Source of the DNA: Phlebotomus papatasi
Lineage: Eukaryota > Arthropoda > Insecta > Diptera > Psychodidae
Direction: 5' to 3'
Length of the DNA stretch: 64,000 nt
Assembly: GCF_024763615.1 (NCBI RefSeq)
Contig: NC_077223.1
Coordinates: forward strand, 5,084,001-5,148,000
Every line of letters starts with the position of its first letter. The stretch's first letter is position 1. Shown one piece after another: positions 55,561 to 64,000 of this stretch. The translations under genes and the position numbers were made by a program. The notes under the pieces were generated by a model. It searched no databases. It was not told the DNA's origin and was given only the letters and a program-made list of their open reading frames with translations.

Positions 55561-57310
55561 TTGCTCTTGTGGCATTAAGAAAAGAATATTTTATTAAGGA
55601 ATTAATCTGGTAGCCTTGTACTATCCTTATAAGGGATTATTTGTTGATAAATGATTTTGTCAAAACCTGCTACAGGTAGATTTTTAAATTACCGATTTTG
55701 TCAGCAAAATGAACTAATTGAAAATGAAATTAAAGTGAGGTAATTTGTCTTGGTAACATTGTGGGTAAATTTAAGTTTAAAATGTATCACACAATGTCTT
55801 CTGCAAGGTAGAAAATGAGTTATTGTGCAGTACCTCAGCAATTTGGCACATTTAATTAAAAACATCAACTTCCTTGGCCGTTTTTGCCCAAGTGGACATG
55901 TTTTTGGGATGGATTGTGGGCAATTTGTTGGGTGACTTATCACGCACTCCCAAGAGTCAATTGTCTCAAAATAATGATGGTCATTAACATCAAAATTACC
56001 CATTAAAGTTTGCTGGTGGTCAGAAACTATTGTGAACTGGATTTTTGAGGTGGAAGGGCTCTTTTGACACATTTTAAATTGAACTTTAGTGAATTTTAAT
56101 TAAAACATGCGGAACCTGAAGGTTAGCTACATTTTGGTGGATTTTCCAAATTTTAGATTGTAACTGGGTTTCTGCATGGAGGAACTAGAGTGGCTAACTT
56201 GACCATCTTAGATGAGACCCCAGAGATGATGGAATATTTTTGCAATAAGGCAAAAGTTGGAAGGTAACAAAAAAAAAGAGAATGGTGACATGGAGGGAAG
56301 AGAACACAAAACACTTCTTTTGATGCAATTAATCAAATAATACGAACATACATGGAGAATTTCTTGTTCTCTCCAATGTTTTGCCGTGTGAAAAATGATC
56401 ATCCATTATTTTTAGACTTTTATATAGAAAATTATAGTGAGACACACACACTTTAAATTGAAAATTTGTCTTCCCGCATGTGCATAAGATATGATTGGAA
56501 CAAAGACGGGGATTTGTCCACGGAAGATCGGGCTAAAAAAAAAAAAACAGAAAACAAAATAACCCGAGCTTGGAGGTGAAATGATGATCAATTTTGGTTG
56601 AGGTGTCTCCAACAGATTATTCTCACATTTCTGGAAGAAATCAATTGATCTCCGTGGACATTTGGCGCGAGAGAGAAAATAAAAGGCTGTCCAATAAAAC
56701 AGAAGACAAATTTGTCACAGAGTGTTCTTTTTTTTCTCAGTCCCATCCAATGCCCCCAACATTGCCCAACACTTGATAATGCGTCTTCACCATCAAATTA
56801 TTTATGGAATTTTGGGTCAACTTCAATTTTGTGGGCTTGGCTTAGGTGTTTGAGGAAATGAAAATGCTGTGGCCACAGGTCACGGTGCAAAAGGTCAACC
56901 ACAGTTGTTAAAAATACGCTTTTTCGAGGTTCTCCAGATGATTAGAGGGACAAAAAGTCTCATTCGCTGAAATGATTATGGATAAATATTTGTGAATTAA
57001 TCAAATCACCGTGAAGAAGACCTTCCTAAGACTTTTCTCGCTAAACACTCTCCTATCAATTGTAATCCATGAAAATTTATCGTCCATCAAGTGATGTGCG
57101 ATGCTTCTTCTGCTGGTCAAGGCATCGATCTCTTTGGCGGCCTCTGAGAATTTTATGTGAAAACAATCCCTTGGTGGAATGTTCTTGTTGGACAAACAAG
57201 GATCTTATGCTCCTTATTTTTGGGCATCATGAGAAAATTGGAATGTGCTTAAGGTTGTTGTTCCGCACGAGATGTTACAATTAACGCTGAAGAAAAGATG
57301 ATTCTTTGTT
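55560..57310. other. Long non-repetitive island, candidate regulatory DNA
   Basis: The longest stretch free of window repeats. A 123-codon minus frame (55701-56072) and several shorter frames overlap others and show no domain or splice frame. Function unknown. Confidence 0.42.
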
Positions 57311-57501
57311 GCGGTGTCATATTAAACAAAATCACGTGTACAACAATGATCCCGTATTAGTTCAAACAATCCTACAATTTTTCTTTATAGGCAACAGAGT
57401 TGGAAAGAATTTAGAAGAGATTTTACAGATGGAATTCATCTTATAAAGAACTAGAACACAACTGGCAGTGGACGGAAAAATTAGAATTTCTATGATTTTA
57501 A

Positions 57502-57754
57502 CACTGAGAAAAAAAGGGGGCGCGATTAACTTTTTTTCTCGTAACTTTAATACTTTTTAGGTGTAAAACTATATATCAACATTTTTAATGTTAATTTTAC
57601 ACCTTTTTAAGTGTAAAATTAACATGAAAAAGGGTAACTTTAACACCTAAAACACCTGACAAGCATAATATTTACACCAATTTCGGATCAATATAGCAAG
57701 GCAAAATTAACATTTCTGGAATGTTATTTTATTTTTTTCGGATTTCCCTCGGTG
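57502..57754 (+). mobile_element. CACTGAG MITE, copy 5
   Basis: Starts CACTGAGAAAAAAAGGGGGC and ends GATTTCCCTCGGTG, followed by TA. Internal CTGCAGGG has decayed to ATAGCAAGGC. Slightly older than copies 1 and 4. Confidence 0.85.
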
Positions 57755-57759
57755 TATAG

Positions 57760-58420
57760 TCAGTATAGTCATCGATTGTCAGTTAATAAATATATCCCAG
57801 ATGAAAATTACTTCTAAAACACAATCTTTTATACGGTATTCAGACTAAAGTTTAACCTCGTTCTCAAATATGTCCGAACAAAAAGAGATGACAAATTGCT
57901 CTCATCGTGAACTATCTTTTCGCTAGGTTTTTAGGTGTGTACCGGTTCATTACCGATTAAAATTATTCAAAAATCAGACAACTATTCTGAGTTAGAAAAT
58001 TTGGTATAAAATCTGCAGTGCGCGTCTTACAATATTTTTGACAAAATAAATCAATTTTGATTACTTTTCCAAATGATATCCGATCAAAACCGATGCAGCC
58101 GAGATGGAAATTTCAGGACATTTCCAAAATATTCAAATTTAAGCAAATCGGTTGAAAACTTAGGCTTTCAAAATAATTAAACTTTGACTTTAAAAAATTA
58201 AAAATTATCAATTTTACGGTAATACGTAGACAAAATGTTCGCCTGGGCTATCTCCAAAACAAATCCGAAAATCATTGAAAAACCTTGGACAATTTTGTTA
58301 AAATTTAAAAACCAAGGTTGACAAAGGGTTGGAGATTTTTTTTTTAATTGGATCAAGGAAGATCGGAAAACGATATCTTTCACCGCTTAGGTTCAAGAAC
58401 CATAACAAGTTGCAAAAAGC
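57760..58420. other. Unclassified AT-rich sequence
   Basis: Nothing recognised. Confidence 0.45.
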
Positions 58421-58426
58421 AGATTG

Positions 58427-58645
58427 TAGGGGAAAGCCCGCTACCTTCGGACGACTCAAGCTTCGGACAATTTATTTTTTCTCTATGTTCCTTATGGATT
58501 TCACCCATAGCTCTTTCGTGAAAATTTGAAGCATGGGACTAGCTATTAAAATAAATATTATAATGGGCCAAATTAATTTATAACACATCGAAAAAAATCA
58601 TTTGTGCGAAGCATAAATCGTCCGAAGGTGGCGCGCTTTCCCCTA
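58427..58645 (+). mobile_element. TAGGGGAAAGCGCG MITE, copy 2
   Basis: 219 bp, same length and order as 24435-24653. Terminal arms TAGGGGAAAGCCCGCTACC and GTGGCGCGCTTTCCCCTA pair almost perfectly. Confidence 0.88.
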
Positions 58646-58649
58646 TATA

Positions 58650-59040
58650 CCTAATGCTAAATTTTAGAGTTCGAGCAGTAAAAAAAAACAATTTCATTTG
58701 CTCTTTTAAAGTCTGTCAGATCAAATACCCGTAATGTACAATCCAATGAGTCGGTTCAGTTTTTAGGATTAGGTGACGACTTATGAATGAATTTTCGGTC
58801 TGATGGGATAGACCAGATAGTGGCCACAAAATAGAGCTCCTTTTATGCCCCATTTCATCAGGGTTGAAGGAAATTGGAGGAAAAGAAATCATACAGATGG
58901 GATAATTTTATGGTGCACTTCACTCGGAGTTTTCATAATTTTTCATTAAGTTGTTCACAATGCAAAAGGCTGACACAGAACTTTAATAGCTATTTTCCAC
59001 TAAATCGTTGGTTCAAGCCATACTCACGGTTTAAATCTAA
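58650..59040. other. Unclassified sequence
   Basis: No repeat or gene recognised. Confidence 0.45.
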
Positions 59041-59043
59041 TTC

Positions 59044-59375
59044 CCTAGGCAGACTTACGGCTTAAGCCGAGAGACTGCTTACAGGGAATCTGATGGGAAT
59101 GTAGTCTAATCATTTTTTTTTATTATAATTACGTTAAGCAGTCTCTCTACTTAAGCCGTAAGATTGTCCAGCACATAAGGCAGTTTCCAAAAGAGAGGTA
59201 TAGCCTAATTCCCGAGGATTCCCTATACAACAAGCAAGTGTAATGATTTTTAAAGATTAAGACAATTGTACCACATACTAAGTAAAACTTTTCTCAAAAA
59301 CCTTTCTTATTGAGAAACCATAGCAATTAAGCTATATAGCTAAGTCTTAGGTCCCAAATAGACTCAGGCTGATCC
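59044..59375. repeat. CACTTACGACTTA-type palindrome followed by a TTCAGACTAGAGG repeat
   Basis: Palindrome about 59044-59180 (CAGACTTACGGCTTAAGCCG, GAGACTGC; mirrored GCAGTCTCTCTACTTAAGCC). The second repeat follows at about 59180-59370 (AGAGAGGTATAGCCTAATTC, ending with TAAGCTATATAGCTAAGTC). Their adjacency recurs at 36720, 38828 and 53600. Confidence 0.65.
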
Positions 59376-59548
59376 TCGAGAATATTTAGCATAGAAAATC
59401 TGGTAGCAAAAGATCCGGTAAATGACCTTTATGCAATGGAGTTCTAATTGATGATCCTAAGCCCACAGTGTATGACAGTTTGGGATAGATCTTCACTACT
59501 GAATTTTACAAGCTAAATATTCTCCAAGATCAGTCTGAGTCTATTTAG
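59355..59548. repeat. Inverted repeat with about 36-bp arms
   Basis: CAAATAGACTCAGGCTGATC and GAGAATATTTAGC (59355-59390) face GCTAAATATTCTCCAAGATC and AGTCTGAGTCTATTTAG (59512-59548). Confidence 0.75.
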
Positions 59549-59549
59549 T

Positions 59550-59694
59550 CCTTTAGGCCCGAAGCTTGTAGCATACTGCGACCTATTGCAGACTTTAGAT
59601 CTCTGGCTTATTCTAGGTCTTTATGTCCTCTTCAACACTTTGCTTCAATGAACTTTAAAGTCGAATTAATCAATTGACTTAAATCTATTTCCTA
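59550..59694. other. Short unclassified gap
   Basis: Nothing recognised. Confidence 0.45.
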
Positions 59695-59925
59695 AATCAT
59701 CATCATCATCATTTTTAACCGGTTATCCCTATTGCGGTCTCGCGCTTAGGACATCTACGTTAGCAGCCCACGCCTGCCGATCCTCCGCCACTTCAGGAAG
59801 ATGTTCGGGTTCGATCCCAAGGCGCTCCAAGGCACCATTCTGAATTTGATTCAGTCACTTTGTCCAAGGTCTGCCTCGAAGTCGACGCCTCCTCACAATG
59901 GCTTGCATAGCTTTTCCGAGGAATA
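59695..59925 (-). pseudogene. 3' end of a non-LTR retrotransposon with (TGA)n tail
   Basis: The minus strand reads RRRRLRGRPWTK (the usual +RGRP+ motif), LERLGIEPEHLPEVAE and DRQAWAANVDVLSARP, then a stop and a short untranslated stretch ending in GGTTAAAAATGATGATGATG. Short trinucleotide tails are typical of RTE-type elements. Only the protein's last 60 or so residues remain. A related scrap is at 38583. Confidence 0.7.
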
Positions 59926-59929
59926 TTTT

Positions 59930-60540
59930 CTATTTCCTGAATATTTCATCAATTCCTAATTAAACCTGTAGCATGAAAATCGTATAATAAGGGACTTTAA
60001 TTATCCCATTGGCCCGAAAAAGGATAATAAGAAATCTTCTAAGTTTTTCAAGATTTCTTTAGACTTTCTTTCTGAAAGTTAATGAAATAGGCTCTCCAAT
60101 GATAGTTTGTTTAGTTTCTGAAGAATTTAAGTTTTTATGACGTAGTAAAGTTCATGCTTCCTCTGTAGACTTAATATGTGAACTCGTTCAATGTTAAAGA
60201 AGATTCGAATCTAAGATATTTACATGTTAAAAAAAAATTGATCTACCATTTAACTTTTTTGAGAACTCCAAATCTCCACTATTTCAAAATAAATCGTGTT
60301 TTAAGTTATTTAAAGTTGAATAACAGGTCGCTAAGGATCTTGAAAAAAACTCGAAAACATTAATAAATTTTTGAAAAAATATCAGGTCAGTATTAGTTTA
60401 AACTTTAGTTTATTCCATGCATCTTTTGTTTTCAGTGATATTTTTATTATGTTCTAAATCGGAATCATCCTAAAATCGTTAATTGTTAAAATTTTGACAA
60501 TTTGTATCAATAATTGCCCAAAGATCGGCGAAAGATATGA
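59930..60540. other. AT-rich gap
   Basis: Nothing recognised. Confidence 0.5.
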
Positions 60541-60542
60541 AG

Positions 60543-60962
60543 CTTTGCGAAAGGGTCAACGAAAGGCCCCTAAGGTCTCAAAAAGTTAATCATGATTGAC
60601 ACTAAATATATAACAAGGGGTGATGTTTGTAGATTATGAAGGACTACTACTTTAACCACTTTAACGCAATATTTTTGTTGTAAAAATAAGTGATTGGTAA
60701 CGATCTAGATTAGGTCTAGCCAAGGTTGTGATTAAATAAATATCAGATATAATATTTTGCAAAGAGGCCAACAGAAGGCCCTTATTGCCCGTAAAGTGAA
60801 TCACGTACTACAACAAGGGGTGATGTTCCTACGTTAAGAAGTACGACTTCTAAAACAATGTCGGTATCTTAAAAAAAAAACAATTATTGGAATCGGTCTG
60901 AAACCTTCTTTATTTTATTTTTTTTTTTCAGTTTTATAGACAAAGTGATTAAATAAATATCC
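60543..60962. repeat. Diverged tandem duplication, about 215-bp unit
   Basis: AACGAAAGGCCCCTAAGGTC at about 60558 and AACAGAAGGCCCTTATTGCC at about 60770; ACAAGGGGTGATGTTTGTAG and ACAAGGGGTGATGTTCCTAC; TGATTAAATAAATATC at the end of both. Two units, no coding capacity. Confidence 0.7.
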
Positions 60963-60969
60963 TTACGTA

Positions 60970-61440
60970 CCTACCTACTGTAAATAGCAAAACTTCAGTC
61001 ATTGTAGTCCATATAGGTACGTCGCATATAAGACCCATAAAACACGAATAAAGTATCTCATAAACTTAAACGAATTCGGAATTTAACTCTTTTTTCCAAT
61101 TTATTTAAAATTTTGTACATTATCTGAAATTTTAATTTCTATAAAAAAATAAAATTATATAAAAGGATGTTCCCAAGAAGCAAAATAGCTGCCTTATAGA
61201 ACCAAGTATTAGAAAAGTCTTTTAGTGCACTTTTAAAAGGCTTAAAGTGAGAATTTTCTGTTGAAATTTCTATAGAAGCTCTTAAGATCCTTAAGAGTGC
61301 GCCACTTTACTTTTAGTAATCTCAGTGTTGGAACCAAGAGCGTTATAAGCAAATAAAAAGATTTTTGATTCTATAGTGCCTTACTTAGGGTATTCTACAA
61401 GAATATATTAAGAAAAAATTGCTTCTTGGGTTGTTTTTTA
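60970..61440. other. AT-rich gap
   Basis: Nothing recognised. Confidence 0.5.
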
Positions 61441-62620
61441 AAAAAAACTTAATTTATTCCGCGTGTCCTGTCTATCGTAATCTTTGACCATTTTGCAATT
61501 GTCATCAACTCTGTTAAATGTTTTGGGGATCTTTCACGGTATTTTGTGGCCAAAAAAGAATGAAAAAGAAAAAGATGTTCACCCATTATTTGACTGCTTA
61601 TTTACATTTAACATTTCACTGTGATTATTCTTATTCATATACAAGTTGTAATAAATGATAGTTAAACATCAGCTCCAAATAATTCTTTGTGTGGTTTCTG
61701 GGCTCTTCCAACCACTCTTTTTTTTTCATCCAAAACCGTCTTTCCACCTTCATCTCTTGGAGTACCACCATGTGAGTTTTCAAGTGCTGTTGTCCAGATT
61801 GACGATGAGAAATTTTCTTCACAATACACATTTTTCTAATAATCTCGCGCCTTTTTGTGCCCCTCTTCATCATCACCTCGTCCACACAAGTTGTGAAATA
61901 CTTTTTTTTCTCTTATTCTTTAACTCTCACCAAAACGATCGACAACATTGTGGCTAGTCAATGAAGATCAATCAAAATAACATCTATCGAAGCATCAAAG
62001 TGGTTCATATGAGTCACAAGAATGGTGAAAATGATGTCTCAACAGTGCAATTGTGCCTCGAGAGTGAATTAGTTCGCTTTCATTGGCACCAAGATCAATT
62101 GTTAATAGCGAGTTGGTTGAAAATAAATTGAATGTGGCACTAATTTGGCAGTTGGTCGTTCTTTTTCTCCTCCAGTTTCAAATGTTGCCTTTCTTTGTGG
62201 GTGTCTCACTGCGAAGGAGTTTTGAATACACCAATTTTTCCGTCATCATCATCAAAAACGCGTCTCAAGAGTTGCCCAAATCTTGGGAAATTTTTGTCAA
62301 AGTGTAGCAGATATTTCAAAGTTGATCAGCATGTTCTTTTGCCAGTCCTAAGACGTTTTTTCCCCTGTTCTTTTGAATCTCTCTCACTTGTCCAACTGAA
62401 GAGACCCTCGACTGTTGAGGTCTTTCTGGGCCACAAAAATTGTCCATCACGGAATATTCTACAATAGAAGATGGTACTATTACGCGAGATAACCACCGTG
62501 AATGATAGACAAAAAAAGTGTTGGAATTTGATGTGAAAAGGCTTTTGGAGTTTCAAAAAAATGGGCTGGCAATGTCAAGAGGACTTTGCAGAATGCTTGA
62601 ATCATTTAGCTTGTAAATAC
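61440..62620. other. Non-repetitive island, candidate regulatory DNA
   Basis: Balanced composition, no window repeats. Frames at 61631-61957 and 62083-62556 overlap on opposite strands without domains. Confidence 0.42.
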
Positions 62621-62847
62621 AATTCGTTCCTGATCAAATTCCTCACTAAATCCAATATTTTTTCTTTTGGTAAATTTAGGGTAAATTTACTGATCAAAAT
62701 TGATCACTTTACTGTTCAAAAATCGATTTGTTAGCCAATATCGACTATCTCCTGGCTAAAATTGATATCTTACGAAACCAAATTTATTTATCACCTGACC
62801 GAATGAAATATTTTTATTTTCCAAAATCGATTTTTATGCCTCTGGCA
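62620..62847. repeat. TTACTGATCAAAATTGAT low-complexity run
   Basis: Degenerate words TTTACTGATCAAAATTGATC and TTACTGTTCAAAAATCGAT, similar to 63600-64000. Confidence 0.5.
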
Positions 62848-63595
62848 TACCTTTTAGATCGATTAAATTTCATGAAATCAAAATTCGCGTCCCATTCTCT
62901 CTCACACTATTTCTATAAGTCTATCTCATTCTTTCTGACTCAAAATTGGACTGAACTAAATTTAATTTGTCGTGAATTTCAAAAGAAGAAGAAGAGTACG
63001 AAAGAGTAGGATAGACATAGGAAAGAAAGAGATGTGAATTTTGACTTTATGAAATTTCCCGGATCAAAAAGGCATGCCAAAGTCATTACTGACTAATAAT
63101 TATTTTTTACGGCATGAAATCAAAATTCTCATCCTGCTCTTTCTCGAATTGTTTGCATAATTCTATCTTACTTTTTCACACTCCTCTTTTTCTTCTTTTG
63201 AACATCACTAAATTCAGTTCAGTCCAATTTTGAGTAGGAAATAATGAAATAGACATATCGAAAACGTTAAATTTTAAGAAATTTTCTGATCTATTCTGAT
63301 TTATTACTGACCAAAATGTTTTTTTTATAGCTTCGGCACATCTTTTAGAACAGGAAAATTTCATGAAGTCGGAATTCGAATCTCTTTCTTTCTCATACGC
63401 TTTGTGTATCTCTATCGCATTCTCTCGCACTCTTCTTCTTCTTTTGAACATCACAAGAAATTCGATTTAGCTCAATTGAATTTGAAGTGAGAAAGAACGC
63501 GATAGACAAGTGCAAATCTTTTAAGAAAGAAAGGGACGAAAATTTTGGTTTCTTGAAATTTTACCGATCTAAAAGGTGTTTCGGAGCTATTATAA
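62848..63595. repeat. Array of three AAATTTCATGAA palindromic elements
   Basis: Units at about 62848-63080, 63095-63330 and 63335-63590. Each has AAATTTCATGAAATCAAAAT or its variants, a pyrimidine-rich CTCTTTCTTTCTCA block, CTTCTTCTTTTGAACATCAC and the complementary second half ending near GATCTAAAAGGTG. Units are separated by short TTTACTGACCAAAAT runs. Confidence 0.7.
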
Positions 63596-63599
63596 ATAA

Positions 63600-64000
63600 A
63601 ATTCTTTTATAACCTATATTTTTCTTTTTTTAAATTGGTTTTAATAAATTACCAAAATTAATAAATTTAATTATCAAAATCAATTTTATAGTGAGCAAAA
63701 TCATTTTTTAATAACTAGAATTGTTTTTTATCGACTAAAATCGATTTTTTCAATAACCAAAATTAATTTGTCACTAAACTTAATTTATTTTTAACCCGGT
63801 CGAATTATATATTCTTACAGACGAAATTTGACTACATTACTGATCTAAATTGATTACTTTTACTGACAAAAAACTTGATTTTTTACTGATCATAATCAAG
63901 TTTTTTAATGACTAAAATATTTTTTTTACTTATTAAAATTGATTTTTACTGATCAATATGTACTTGCAACCTGGTCGAATTAGATATTTTTATAAACCAA
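63600..64000. repeat. Degenerate satellite-like run to the window end
   Basis: Repeated about 24-bp units of the type TTTTTACTGATCAAAATTGA (for example near 63665, 63725, 63855 and 63890). The array continues past the window edge. Confidence 0.55.

Noticed and set aside
55701..56072. 123-codon minus-strand frame
   Set aside because: No domain and no splice context. The best-looking part is rich in residues expected from AT-rich DNA.

Overview
The window looks like non-coding nuclear DNA from an AT-rich animal genome, most likely an insect and plausibly a fly. That guess rests on the transposon types: pogo/Tigger-like and short inverted-repeat elements with TA target sites, insect-type non-LTR retrotransposon relics, a tRNA-derived SINE and foldback-like elements. 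No intact multi-domain gene was found on either strand. The longest open frame (302 codons, 49151-50059, minus) is a reading of a minisatellite. The best reading is a large intron or intergenic interval.

Layout: about a dozen and a half blocks of 0.4-1.7 kb with mixed, non-repetitive sequence (for example 2300-3838, 6290-7260, 9860-11170, 17100-18350, 27860-28800, 37300-38340, 42000-43170, 47640-48640, 55560-57310, 61440-62600) alternate with AT-rich DNA dense in mobile elements. The unique blocks have no convincing coding frames and are candidate cis-regulatory islands. Two places hint at genes: a promoter-like stretch followed by a consensus 5' splice site (about 32600-32840, plus), and a possible cysteine-rich terminal exon (35375-35661, minus). 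A 56-codon frame at 51197-51367 (plus) reads like a protein fragment.

Mobile DNA: a 260-bp MITE family (five copies); a 329-bp pogo/Tigger-like family (two copies of equal length with the same 22-codon remnant); a 219-bp MITE family (two full copies of equal length, one partial); many other inverted-repeat elements; foldback-like elements whose arms are short tandem repeats; three copies of a tRNA-derived SINE, one with a perfect 9-bp target duplication; and non-LTR relics near 5160, 38583, 45937-47246 and 59695.

Most notable: a fixed 28-nt RNA-like module (CTGANGA, A, 5-bp stem, 6-nt loop, stem, GAAA) occurs eight times at six loci. Its helix changes in compensatory fashion between loci, and its core resembles the hammerhead ribozyme. 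At two loci it caps both ends of long palindromes, and at a third one end, with unrelated arm sequences. All family names come from reading the sequence; no database search was possible.
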